Source: UBA1952 sp965246905
GTDB taxonomy: Bacteria > Bacteroidota > Bacteroidia > Chitinophagales > Chitinophagaceae
Length of the DNA: 64,000 nt
Assembly: GCA_965246905.1 (NCBI GenBank)
Contig: CBDFFZ010000002.1
Span: 1-64,000 of the forward strand
Reading direction: 5' to 3'
The translations under genes were made by a program, and so were the position numbers. The first letter of the stretch is position 1, and each line of letters opens with the position of its first letter. Below, piece by piece: positions 25,658-33,622 of the stretch. The notes beneath the pieces are model-generated. The model worked only from the letters and a program-made list of their open reading frames with translations. It was not told where the DNA came from and made no database searches.

Positions 25658-26638
25658 ATGCCCAACGCACCTATTGCTCTTTCCATCGTTGTTCCGGTAT
25701 TCAATGAAGAACAGATCATTGAAGAGCTGGTGCGCCGCATATCCGCAGCCGCTGAAAGCATTACCCCGGACTACGAGCTCATCTTTGTGAACGATGGCAG
25801 CCGCGATACCTCTCTTCAAAAGCTGCATGAGCAATGTGTCGCCAATCCTAAGCTTCACTATATCTCCTTCTCACGTAATTTCGGCCACCAGATAGCCATT
25901 ACTGCCGGCATGGATTACACCTCCGGCGATGCTGTTGTAACTATTGATGGCGACCTGCAGGACCCGCCCGAGCTTATTGCCGAAATGTATGCTCAGTACC
26001 AACAGGGCTTTAAGGTTGTTTATGCTAAGCGCCTTGCCCGCAAAGGGGAAACTTTTTTCAAACGCTTCACTGCACGCTCTTTTTACCGCATTATGGCCGG
26101 GCTTGTATCCTTCGAGATACCGTTGGATGTAGGTGATTTCCGCCTTATCAGCCGCGATGTGCTGGAATATCTGAAGGAGATGAAGGAGTATGATAAATAC
26201 CTGCGGGGGCAGATCGCCTGGCTGGGATTCAAGAGCACCTACGTAATGTTCGACCGTGATGAGCGCAAGTTCGGCACCACGAATTATCCTTTTAAAAAAA
26301 TGCTGCGGCTTGCTTTTAACGGCATTACCGCTTTCTCAGATTCACCCCTGAAGATGGCTACCAGTATGGGTTTCATTGTCTGCGGCGTCTCCTTTCTTAT
26401 TGGCGTGTATGCACTTTGGAGCTATTTTATGGATCACGATACCATCGTGCCGGGCTGGGCTTCTACCATTATCAGCATTACTTTTCTCGGTGGCGTGCAG
26501 CTTTTATCGCTGGGCATTCTTGGCGAGTACATCAGCCGTATCATCAACAATGTGCGGCAGCGGCCCCTTTATGTAGTGGATAAGACGGATAAAAATCTGG
26601 CTGGCCCTTTCTCGCCGGAAGACGCTGACAAGTTCTAA
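25658..26638 (+). CDS. Glycosyltransferase family 2 (DPM/GtrB-like)
   Basis: A protein of 326 residues. The GT-A domain has SIVVPVFNEEQIIEEL, VNDGSRDTS, SFSRNFGHQIAITAG and the metal site DGDLQDPPE. Two transmembrane helices near residues 236-260 and 272-295 follow, as in bactoprenol-phosphate glucosyl- or mannosyltransferases. It is a paralogue of the GT2 at 20336 with the same architecture but clearly diverged sequence. Its stop overlaps the convergent RNA methyltransferase gene by 4 nt. Donor and acceptor are not predictable. Confidence 0.9.
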   Translation: MPNAPIALSIVVPVFNEEQIIEELVRRISAAAESITPDYELIFVNDGSRDTSLQKLHEQCVANPKLHYISFSRNFGHQIAITAGMDYTSGDAVVTIDGDLQDPPELIAEMYAQYQQGFKVVYAKRLARKGETFFKRFTARSFYRIMAGLVSFEIPLDVGDFRLISRDVLEYLKEMKEYDKYLRGQIAWLGFKSTYVMFDRDERKFGTTNYPFKKMLRLAFNGITAFSDSPLKMATSMGFIVCGVSFLIGVYALWSYFMDHDTIVPGWASTIISITFLGGVQLLSLGILGEYISRIINNVRQRPLYVVDKTDKNLAGPFSPEDADKF

Positions 26639-27798
26639 GACCGGGTGAGCGTTGCCACGAATAGTGAATCCGCCTTCTGCGCAATGCCGTTGATCAATTG
26701 CATGGTATTGATCTCCAAGTCATGCTCTGAAGCAATTTTTTCCACTACCGCCTCATTCTCTGCATAAAATACAGAACAGGTAATGTACACGATCTTACCG
26801 CCGGGCTTTATATAATCCACTGCATTGCGCAGGATATGCTCCCCTTTTTCTGCATAGCTTTTTATCGTTTCCGGATCAAAGAAATAAAGGCTTTCCGGCG
26901 TGCGCGCCCATGTACCGGAACCGGTGCAGGGCACATCGCAGATAATACCATCAAAACGGCGTTTATCCAACCGTTTTGCTAAGGCATCTTTATCCGCGGC
27001 ATCCAGCACAGCGGTTTTTGGCACCGGATAATCATATAAGGCAAAACGCTCCCGAAGATTGCGCAGAATACTTTCCCGCACATCGCTGGACAACAGTCGT
27101 ACGCCTGGTTTCAGATCTTTCAACAATAGTGATTTACCGCCGGCGCCGGAGCAGCAATCCCACCAGTATTCATCTGCCGCAGGCGAAAAAAATGCTCCGG
27201 TAGCCTGGGATGACGCATCCTGCACTACATAGGCATCGGCCAGTATCAACTGATCTATATCGCTACCGTTTGGCAGGGCAAGACAGCTTGGTGTAATCCA
27301 TTCATATGGCAAGGAAGCCTTCTCCAGCACACGGCCAATCTTCTCTGCATTCTTGCGGATGCGCAGAAAAAGACGCGGCTGGCTCATCATGGAAAGCAGC
27401 CATTCTTCCCTCCCGATACCCTTTGATAAGGGAGCAAAATCCGGGGAAATTTTATCCAAATAGATCGCGTAGCCTTCGCTTATCAGCAGCGCCAATCTTT
27501 GCTGTGCATTCCCATCCCAAAGCGCGTTCCAGGCTTCCGGAAAAGAGGAAAAAAACGCTTTTGGCTTCAATCCGCATAAAAAAAGCGCAGCTAACAGCTG
27601 CTCCTCAATGGTATGCATATCGCCGGCAAAAGCCTTGCTGCACCGGTACCACGCATAAACGGCATCGCTCAATACGCGCCTGTCGCGGCTGCCCAGCTTT
27701 GGGTGCCGGCGGTAGTAAGCTTTAAGGAAATGATGCAGCGGCGCTTCCCCCGTGTATTCTTCAAGTATTGCGCCAATATGCTGCCAGATGTAACGCAT
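26635..27798 (-). CDS. RsmB/NOP-family RNA cytosine-C5 methyltransferase
   Basis: A protein of 387 residues with a helical N-terminal (NusB-like) region and a Rossmann SAM methyltransferase domain. The two cysteines characteristic of RNA m5C methyltransferases are seen in ICDVPCTGSGTWARTP (catalytic PC motif) and IVYITCSVFYAENE. The SAM site is around WDCCSGAGGKSLLL. The target (16S rRNA, as for RsmB, or tRNA) cannot be read from sequence. It is convergent with the GT2 gene. A 17-bp palindrome lies 74-90 nt upstream of the start. Confidence 0.9.
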   Translation of the reverse strand: MRYIWQHIGAILEEYTGEAPLHHFLKAYYRRHPKLGSRDRRVLSDAVYAWYRCSKAFAGDMHTIEEQLLAALFLCGLKPKAFFSSFPEAWNALWDGNAQQRLALLISEGYAIYLDKISPDFAPLSKGIGREEWLLSMMSQPRLFLRIRKNAEKIGRVLEKASLPYEWITPSCLALPNGSDIDQLILADAYVVQDASSQATGAFFSPAADEYWWDCCSGAGGKSLLLKDLKPGVRLLSSDVRESILRNLRERFALYDYPVPKTAVLDAADKDALAKRLDKRRFDGIICDVPCTGSGTWARTPESLYFFDPETIKSYAEKGEHILRNAVDYIKPGGKIVYITCSVFYAENEAVVEKIASEHDLEINTMQLINGIAQKADSLFVATLTRS

Positions 27799-27871
27799 AG
27801 AGCTGCGAAAATAATGAATCTGTAATCGGGATAAGCGGGAAGCCTAATTATGGGCCATTTTTCGCCTGAAT

Positions 27872-27888
27872 TTTTGCATAATGCAAAA
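27872..27888. promoter_or_regulatory. Perfect 17-bp palindrome between SCO and the methyltransferase
   Basis: TTTTGCAT-A-ATGCAAAA is a perfect inverted repeat around one base. With a realistic loop only six pairs remain, so it is a poor terminator. It could be an operator for the methyltransferase gene (27798), but this is not established. Confidence 0.35.
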
Positions 27889-27916
27889 CTGCATGATCCC
27901 CTATAAAATTTATTTT

Positions 27917-28567
27917 CTACTGTTTTTCCTCGAGCAGCACGCGGATGTCCGAGATCATAGCGTCCACTTCTTCCTTCTTTGTGCCGTCATAGAAAGGGTT
28001 GGTGGCGCGGCCGCGGATATGACCGGTGCGATCTACCAGCACAAAATATTTATCGTGGATAAAATCCTGGTCTATGGGCACGCCGGCGGTATCGTCCTTT
28101 GCGGAGAGGAGATAGGAATAACGCGCCGTATTGTAGAGTTGCTGCTTATCGCCCGTCAGGAACATCCATTGCTTCGGGTCGGCATCAAAGCGCATACTGT
28201 AGGCCTTCATAGCGGCCACGGTATCCTTTTTCGGGTCCACGCTGTGCGAGAGGATCATGAAGTTCTTATTGCCGCGATAGGCGCGGTACACGCGGTTCAT
28301 GTTCTCATTCATCTTAGGACAGATGCCTTTGCAGGTCGTAAAAAAATATTCTACAGCATACACTTTTCCGGCAACGTCTTTATTAGTGATCACTTTGCCA
28401 TCCTGATTAATGAAAGAAAAAGGCTCCACGTGCTGGCCGGGCTCCCCGATTACAGCGAGTTCGCGGGGAGCTTCGCGGATGGTCTTGTTGAACCACGTCA
28501 TAAATACAGCGGCAAGGACGATGAAAAAGGCAACGAGGAAGAGGGCAATTTTCTTATTGGACGACAT
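27917..28567 (-). CDS. SCO family protein (copper delivery / thiol redox)
   Basis: A protein of 216 residues anchored by one N-terminal transmembrane helix (KIALFLVAFFIVLAAVFMTW), with a thioredoxin-fold domain facing the periplasm. The copper site is complete: FFTTCKGICPKMNENM (CxxxC) and the distal His in DFIHDKYFVLVD. SCO proteins help assemble the CuA centre of cytochrome oxidase or act as thiol reductases. No oxidase genes are adjacent. A perfect -7 box TAACTTTG lies 7 nt before the ATG, implying a nearly leaderless message. Confidence 0.93.
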   Translation of the reverse strand: MSSNKKIALFLVAFFIVLAAVFMTWFNKTIREAPRELAVIGEPGQHVEPFSFINQDGKVITNKDVAGKVYAVEYFFTTCKGICPKMNENMNRVYRAYRGNKNFMILSHSVDPKKDTVAAMKAYSMRFDADPKQWMFLTGDKQQLYNTARYSYLLSAKDDTAGVPIDQDFIHDKYFVLVDRTGHIRGRATNPFYDGTKKEEVDAMISDIRVLLEEKQ

Positions 28568-28574
28568 AGCGCCG

Positions 28575-28582
28575 CAAAGTTA
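28575..28582 (-). promoter_or_regulatory. -7 box directly before the SCO gene
   Basis: The minus strand reads TAACTTTG, a full match to TAnnTTTG, with the ATG (28567) only 7 nt downstream. Transcription would begin at or next to the start codon. Confidence 0.6.
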
Positions 28583-28631
28583 GGGGAAGCACGCGGCGTA
28601 AAGGGGCAAAGATTGCGCTGCTTTTCTTCGC

Positions 28632-29960
28632 TCACAGGCTTTCCATCAATTGGGATAAAGCATTACGATGCGCATCATCAAAAAGAAGATGCAGCCTGAT
28701 GATCATTCTATTGTTCTTACCGGCAGTTGCCGTTGCAGATAATCTTTTCAGCATCTTCAGGTCCTGGAGCTCCTGTTGCTTTTCCAGCAGGTCAAAATTG
28801 ATGGTCAGTCCGGCGAAGCTGGTGTCAGTTATTACCGCGGCAGCTTTCCGTGGAGCTTTTGTTGCGCTGATCAGCAATCCATCTGTAACGCTTTGAGCAT
28901 AAAGCTGGCAAAGAGGGAAAAACGCCCGGCTTACCGTGCCGCTATCCCGATTGATAATGCCCTGCCGGATAAGATAATCCATTAGCATCGGCGCAGCCAT
29001 AATGGATAAATGTACGCCCGGTACAGAAGTTTCCCGCAGCTCTGTTTTTTCCTGTTTCTTAAAATTATCGTCATAGCTATAGCTGATGATTTTCTCCTGC
29101 TGAGTGGTAAATCCATTCAGCTCAAGTGATGCGGCGCCCTGATAATATTTAAAAAAGCTATCCGCCTGAATAGCGTACGTGCCAGGCGTAAATACACGGT
29201 GGCGAAGCAGCCGGCCGATGTCTGCATTGAGCCATGCACTAAGGATGCTTTCCCTGCTGAATTGCGGGTGCTGTACCTGCTTTGCTACGGATATCCCCGC
29301 CAATAAAAATTCACCTTCTACCGCAATATCGCCCTGCCTGAACTTCATCGTTGCCTTGTCTGCCCCCTGCTGGTAAATAATATGGTCTGAAGTTGCGCCA
29401 AGCTCTTTAAACCTGCTTTGCGCTACAGTTACAACATTTCTACGCAGCATCAGATCCGTCAGGATGTCCGCCACGTCTTCCGCATTGGGGGAATAGCCAA
29501 TAGCTGCAAGCTTTTTATTATAGGCAATGCTCAGCCGCTTATCCCCATTGATAAGCAGGGTGAATGCCCGGTTAGCGTTATTTACAACTGCCTGCTTTAA
29601 ATACGGAGCGATCGTTTGCTCAAAGGCAGCAACATCTTTTATTTTAAGGGAGGTAAAAAAAGTGGTGGGCGCTTTGCTTTGCACGGAATAGATAAACACA
29701 TTGGCTGGTACTTCCAGCCCAAAGCTTTTTGAGGGCTCATTGCGCCCGCCGCCGCTTTCACGGCTCTTGCGGATGCGCAGGTAATCCGGCAGCACGCTTT
29801 GAATCATCCCATAAACATTTACCCTTATCATCGCCGTTGCATCTTTATGAATAAGGGTATTGAACGATGCCCATTTCTGATACTGCACATAGCCCGCAAA
29901 ACAAACCAGCAGCAATAAGAGTATTGCTGCTGTTGTGAGTAAAAAATTTTTTATCCTCAT
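28632..29960 (-). CDS. Membrane-anchored hypothetical protein, DUF4836-like
   Basis: A protein of 442 residues with one N-terminal transmembrane helix (FLLTTAAILLLLLVCFAGYV) and a large extracytoplasmic part. Its first ~150 residues follow the DUF4836 protein encoded upstream: HKDATAMIRVN matches PRNATAVATLK, then a LEVPANVFIYS/IALNAPMYYYN pair, a FExxI segment, and a DKRLSIAYNKKLAAI/DKSILMWNGGLAFI pair. It is therefore probably a diverged paralogue. It begins 6 nt after the DUF4836 gene and is the last of three co-directional genes. No catalytic motif is evident; function unknown. Confidence 0.75.
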   Translation of the reverse strand: MRIKNFLLTTAAILLLLLVCFAGYVQYQKWASFNTLIHKDATAMIRVNVYGMIQSVLPDYLRIRKSRESGGGRNEPSKSFGLEVPANVFIYSVQSKAPTTFFTSLKIKDVAAFEQTIAPYLKQAVVNNANRAFTLLINGDKRLSIAYNKKLAAIGYSPNAEDVADILTDLMLRRNVVTVAQSRFKELGATSDHIIYQQGADKATMKFRQGDIAVEGEFLLAGISVAKQVQHPQFSRESILSAWLNADIGRLLRHRVFTPGTYAIQADSFFKYYQGAASLELNGFTTQQEKIISYSYDDNFKKQEKTELRETSVPGVHLSIMAAPMLMDYLIRQGIINRDSGTVSRAFFPLCQLYAQSVTDGLLISATKAPRKAAAVITDTSFAGLTINFDLLEKQQELQDLKMLKRLSATATAGKNNRMIIRLHLLFDDAHRNALSQLMESL

Positions 29961-29966
29961 GGTTTC

Positions 29967-31886
29967 TTAATCAAGACTCGCCATATCATCGATCAGCGAG
30001 AAGAAATATCTGAGCGCATTCTCATGGTCTTCCGGTACTTCCGCTACCAGCTCGCCGGTGAAGTGATTGCCCTCTATGCCCGACTTTGCATACAGCACCC
30101 CGGTATTGCCGAGAAAGGTATTGAGCCTGTTCCATTTTTTCAAGCTACCAAATTCCTTTTGCGGGATCTTCCCCCTGAGCATTGCCGGGTTAAAGTACAT
30201 GCTTGCATTGTTATCCAGCAGCAGGGATTTCTGCGCTTTGCTGATGTGGGCTTCATAGCTGTCGTTGCGGATATCCAGCAGATCATTACGGGAGGTGCCT
30301 ATGAAGATGATGCCATCCTTAATAAGCAGGTGCGTGGCTACCGGAAATTTCATGGCGCCTTCCCGTACGGAATAGATACCGTCCTGCATCGTCATCTGCC
30401 CCTTATCCACGCCATACTTCAGCAGCTTGCGGATGAGGCGCGTATCATCCGAGGATACCATCATCAGGAAGTCCGGCAGCGTTTCCATCCTGGTTTTCAC
30501 TACCTCTTTGCTTTCATAGTTATCGCCGCTGTATTCGTAGCTTTTATAGGTTACTTTCCGGGTGGATACTCCATTGAACAGGAATAAGGCATCACCCTTT
30601 ATTACCTGTGCCACTGCTTCCTCATCGAGCAGTAGGGATACAAGATCAGCACCCTTGGAAAGCTCTTCCCTGTACTTATCTCCATTAATGCCCATGTAGC
30701 TGCCGTAGGTTTGCTCCATCATTTTCGGGAAATGCTCCAGGTAAGCTTTGGTATCTATGGAATAGCCAATGAAGCCGATCATCCGGTCGCCATCGATATA
30801 TTTCAGGAAGTCCGGATTGAGGTGGTGATTGTAGATCCTGCGCCAGTCATCCGCCCCTGCGCCGGTCATCTCAAGATCAGTGGTTATGCGGGCTTCATCC
30901 CGGCCCAGGTAGAGCTTTGCATTTATGCTCTTACCGCCGCGTATAAAGGAGCCCATCTGCTTAAAGTAGTAGCTACCGGTAAGATCGCCATACATGCTTT
31001 GCAGGCTTGAAAGGTAGATAGAGGCCGCCGCGTTTTTATCCGTGCTGCGCTGGTAAGCTTCATTATCGAGGATGGAAGAGGCATCTTCTGTTTTGCTGAA
31101 TACGCGCAGGGCATATTCCTTTGCCCAGGTGCCGGCGAGGCTATCCTTCCGGCGGTCCGGGTACATCATTTCCTGCACAGCTACTTCCGTGCCTCTTTCT
31201 TCCTCCATACTTACCGGCGCTGTTTGGGGCCGCTTGCTTTTTTTAGCCACCGCCCTGCCATGATATTTCTTTGTTTTGGGCGGCGGCGGTGGAGCTGCCG
31301 GCTCCATCATGGCTGTGGTATCCGCGTCGTTTCCGTAGTTGAACGCACTGGCAGCACCATCCGGGTACATGCTGCCGTACTGCCCTTTATTATTCGCATC
31401 GAGAAAGAAATTCTTTTTGAGCTGACCGGTGATGATGAAGGCCAGCCCGCCGTTCCACATGAGTATGCTTTTATCATGGGAGGGCAGTACCAGCGTGTTT
31501 ATGCCATCCATGCGCTCAATGCGCCCCCCGGATTTTGCGCCTGTTACGAAGCGCTCAAACTGCTCCGCATTGGCCAGCGGAAGGATGATGCAGTGGTACG
31601 AAATGCTGTCCGTTTGCCGGTTGTAATAGTACATAGGCGCATTGAGCGCAATGCCAAACTCGCGGATGCTTGTATAAGTACGGACCTGATTTTGGGACAG
31701 GGCTTTCAGCAGCTTCATCCCGGCAAAGGATTTATTGAATTCCTGTACCGAAATCAGCTCAAACAGCTGGTCTGTTTTCAGGGTGGCAACCGCGGTTGCA
31801 TTCCTGGGGATCTTGTAAGCGAAATCCTGTGCAGATACGTTCAAGCCTGCAAATGCCAGCGCGGCAATAGAGAGGGTCTTTTTCAT
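29967..31886 (-). CDS. DUF4836-family exported protein
   Basis: A protein of 639 residues with a signal peptide (MKKTLSIAALAFAGLNVSAQ) and an N-terminal domain that opens with YKIPRNATAVATLKTDQLFEL, as in Bacteroidota DUF4836 proteins. A Pro/Lys-rich linker (PAAPPPPPKTKKYHGRAVAK) lies near residue 200. The second half has IGFIGYSIDTKAYLEHFPKM and a DLVSLLLDEEAVAQVIKGDALFLFNG segment. The mature protein probably stays in the periplasm. It starts 3 nt after the lipoprotein gene and is followed 6 nt later by a paralogue. Family name is from memory; activity unknown. Confidence 0.78.
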   Translation of the reverse strand: MKKTLSIAALAFAGLNVSAQDFAYKIPRNATAVATLKTDQLFELISVQEFNKSFAGMKLLKALSQNQVRTYTSIREFGIALNAPMYYYNRQTDSISYHCIILPLANAEQFERFVTGAKSGGRIERMDGINTLVLPSHDKSILMWNGGLAFIITGQLKKNFFLDANNKGQYGSMYPDGAASAFNYGNDADTTAMMEPAAPPPPPKTKKYHGRAVAKKSKRPQTAPVSMEEERGTEVAVQEMMYPDRRKDSLAGTWAKEYALRVFSKTEDASSILDNEAYQRSTDKNAAASIYLSSLQSMYGDLTGSYYFKQMGSFIRGGKSINAKLYLGRDEARITTDLEMTGAGADDWRRIYNHHLNPDFLKYIDGDRMIGFIGYSIDTKAYLEHFPKMMEQTYGSYMGINGDKYREELSKGADLVSLLLDEEAVAQVIKGDALFLFNGVSTRKVTYKSYEYSGDNYESKEVVKTRMETLPDFLMMVSSDDTRLIRKLLKYGVDKGQMTMQDGIYSVREGAMKFPVATHLLIKDGIIFIGTSRNDLLDIRNDSYEAHISKAQKSLLLDNNASMYFNPAMLRGKIPQKEFGSLKKWNRLNTFLGNTGVLYAKSGIEGNHFTGELVAEVPEDHENALRYFFSLIDDMASLD

Positions 31887-31889
31887 AAG

Positions 31890-32567
31890 TTACTTTGCAA
31901 GCTGGATGATATAGGAAAGGTTGGCTGTGCCATTGATGATCTCCGGTACGGCTGTGCGCTGCATGATGGCTTTGCCGCTTTTAGAGATCTTCGCAGCGCT
32001 GTTGCTGTTGGATGCAATGGGCTGGTCGAAATGGTAAATGCTGGTGTAGGAAGCCGTTTGAAAGATATCGCGGTCTTCCTTTTTGAGCTTGCTGTATTCC
32101 GTTTTTGTATCGGGGAGATAGCGGTAGGTGCGGGCAAATGCACCGGCAGCTTTGTTGTAGCTGTAGGTAGAGATGTTGGATGCTTTCACCTTATTCTCCG
32201 CGAGGATATTCTTTACTATATTATTGATGTTGGCTACATCCCTGAATGAAAAAGAAACAGAGGCAATGTAGTCCGTAAAGTTGGTGGTGCTTTTTACATT
32301 GGAGATGCCGGGCTGCTTTTTCAGATACACAACCGCGTCATCGATCTCCTTCTGAATTTCCGGCTTCTTCGGCACTTTATAGCCATTCACTTTATCCATG
32401 AGAAGGATGGAGGCTACTTTGGTTTTGCTCTGGCTCAGGTTTACGGTAAGCGTCATTTCGCCGGTGCCGTCTTTATGCAGGGTTATTTCCTCGATCACTT
32501 CGAAGCAGGAAGAGAGGAGGATGGTACACAGGAAGAGGGCGGCAACGATGCCGTATTTATTGGGCAT
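31890..32567 (-). CDS. Hypothetical lipoprotein heading the DUF4836 operon
   Basis: A protein of 225 residues with a lipoprotein signal (ALFLCTILLSSCFEV; Cys after LSS). The mature start EEITLHKDGTGEMTLTVNLS resembles the opening of other Bacteroidota lipoproteins whose first strand includes a KDGTG turn. The rest is a mixed alpha/beta domain without catalytic residues I can identify. A -7-like TATCTTCG (minus strand, plus 32587-32594) is 20 nt before the ATG. The three genes are separated by only 3 and 6 nt, so they form one operon. Confidence 0.78.
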   Translation of the reverse strand: MPNKYGIVAALFLCTILLSSCFEVIEEITLHKDGTGEMTLTVNLSQSKTKVASILLMDKVNGYKVPKKPEIQKEIDDAVVYLKKQPGISNVKSTTNFTDYIASVSFSFRDVANINNIVKNILAENKVKASNISTYSYNKAAGAFARTYRYLPDTKTEYSKLKKEDRDIFQTASYTSIYHFDQPIASNSNSAAKISKSGKAIMQRTAVPEIINGTANLSYIIQLAK

Positions 32568-32782
32568 AGGGGGTTCGTTTCTGCGGCGAAGATAAGATAG
32601 GTTTTTAATGGTTCAGGTGCATGGCGCTTACGTATTTATGCTACTGCCTGTCAAATGGATAGCTAGTCCATACTATGGGATGCTGCACGCATTGCTATAG
32701 ATCGCTGCCGGGATTCTGCCTTTACGGATCCGGGTGCAGTCAGATGGAAGCCTGTTAGGGACGGGCGGCTTTGCTATTTGTT

Positions 32783-32971
32783 GTGTGCAGATGGCTTTAC
32801 CGTGCGATATATTAGAATTACCATGCGTGCATGCGCCTCTACCAGGCGTGCAGACGGCAAAACCATGCGATATATTAGAAATACCAAACGTGCATACGGG
32901 TTTACCGTGCGTGCAGGTGCCTTTACCGTGCGATATATTACAAATACCAAGCGTGCATACGGCCTTATCTT
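32783..32971. repeat. 21-bp tandem array with 63-bp higher-order repeat
   Basis: Nine contiguous 21-nt units (starts 32783, 32804, 32825, 32846, 32867, 32888, 32909, 32930, 32951), with a partial tenth at 32972. Units come in a fixed order: type A (GCGTGCAG...TTTACCGT), type B (GCGATATATTAGAAATACCAA and variants), type A' (GCGTGCATACG...). So A-B-A' repeats three times as a 63-bp unit. In the plus frame it reads as seven-residue repeats (CDILELP, CVHAPLP, GVQTAKP, CDILEIP, NVHTGLP). There are no spacers, so it is not CRISPR. Confidence 0.85.
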
Positions 32972-33119
32972 GCGTGCAGATTACTATTCTATAGGTATGG
33001 TTGCATTATCGGGTGTTTTGCCTGATCTATTGCTTTGGAAATAGCTCCAGGCCATGGTTAATACCGATTGGACTTTTCCCTTTTTGCAGCAAAAAATATT
33101 CAGCACCCAAAGCTTACTG

Positions 33120-33344
33120 AAAGATCCCTGCGGGATGACAAAGTTGGGTATTAGCACAGTTGATGAAGCTTTGCAAAACACAGGCACCTAAGCTTAATCA
33201 TCCCAACATAAGCCACACAAACTAAGCCACAGAACTTAAGCCACCCAAACTACGCCACAGAAACTTTGTCATCCCGCAGGGATCTTTAGCACGGCTTCAT
33301 ATCCCAACTGCTTACCGAAAGATCCCTGCGGGATGACAAAGTTG
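33120..33344. repeat. Cluster of GATCCCTGCGGGATGACAAAG palindromic repeats
   Basis: Three copies of a sequence with an ATCCC-TGC-GGGAT hairpin core: direct at 33120-33146 (similarity to the 44-kb copies continues to about 33170), inverted at 33261-33287, direct at 33318-33344. The same family, including flanking GTATTAGCACAGTTGATGAAG, recurs at 43994 and 44110. This marks a dispersed repeat family. Confidence 0.8.
33210..33265. repeat. 14-bp tandem repeat, four units
   Basis: Four contiguous 14-nt units at 33210, 33224, 33238 and 33252 (AAGCCACACAAACT, AAGCCACAGAACTT, AAGCCACCCAAACT, ACGCCACAGAAACT). They abut the inverted palindrome copy at 33261. A single similar unit precedes the palindrome near 44056. 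Confidence 0.75.
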
Positions 33345-33475
33345 CTGTAATAAGCTACTGTAACCCTTTGGATGCAACAGCCCCGCTCTTTGGGGATTCC
33401 CCGTGCGAACCGGGCGCAACGCGGCCGGGGGATAGGGATGTTTGGTATAGCAGCATTAGTTGTCCGATTGGTATA

Positions 33476-33525
33476 GCCCATGAATAAGTTCATGGGCCAT
33501 CCGTTTAATTCCCGGCTAAAGCCGG
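33476..33525. repeat. Two-hairpin REP-like composite, copy 2 (inverted)
   Basis: Hairpin B here is GCCCATGAA-TAAG-TTCATGGGC (33476-33497), followed by a 14-nt spacer and hairpin A CCGGCTAAAGCCGG (33512-33525). This is the inverted arrangement of 1774-1822 with an identical spacer length. Confidence 0.7.
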
Positions 33526-33562
33526 CCTGTGTTTCGTTCCTTCATTTACCGGCGTAGTTAAA

Positions 33563-33599
33563 CAAAAACGCTGTTCCGGTTTCAAACCTGAACAGCGTT
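33563..33599 (-). terminator. Terminator of leuS
   Basis: A perfect 10-bp stem (AACGCTGTTC / GAACAGCGTT) with an inner GGTTT/AAACC pairing lies 24 nt after the leuS stop and is followed on the minus strand by a TTTTTG-type T-tract. Confidence 0.8.
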
Positions 33600-33622
33600 G
33601 GCGCTGTTGTAATCGGATCCTT

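Larger units (their letters stand above)
32568..33622. other. Repeat-rich intergenic region of about 1 kb
   Basis: No conserved gene is evident. From left to right it holds the 21-bp array (32783-32971), copies of the GATCCCTGCGGGATGACAAAG palindrome (33120-33344), a 14-bp tandem repeat (33210-33265), a two-hairpin REP composite (33476-33525) and the leuS terminator (33563-33599). A frame of 86 residues covers the 21-bp array but is explained by its period being a multiple of three. Confidence 0.65.

Noticed and set aside
27881..28699. Plus-strand open frame of 272 residues opposite the SCO gene
   Set aside because: It is antisense to a gene with an intact CxxxC/His copper site and shows no protein features of its own.
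31224..32249. Plus-strand open frame of 341 residues over the DUF4836/lipoprotein genes
   Set aside because: It spans two real minus-strand genes and their junction; composition typical of antisense shadows.
32783..32971. 21-bp arrays as a CRISPR array
   Set aside because: Units are contiguous with no spacers, are diverged, and no cas gene is present.
32734..32994. 86-residue Cys-rich ORF over the 21-bp array as a firm gene
   Set aside because: A repeat whose period is a multiple of three stays open in frame by chance; there is no start context, signal peptide or known homologue. Kept only as a hypothesis.
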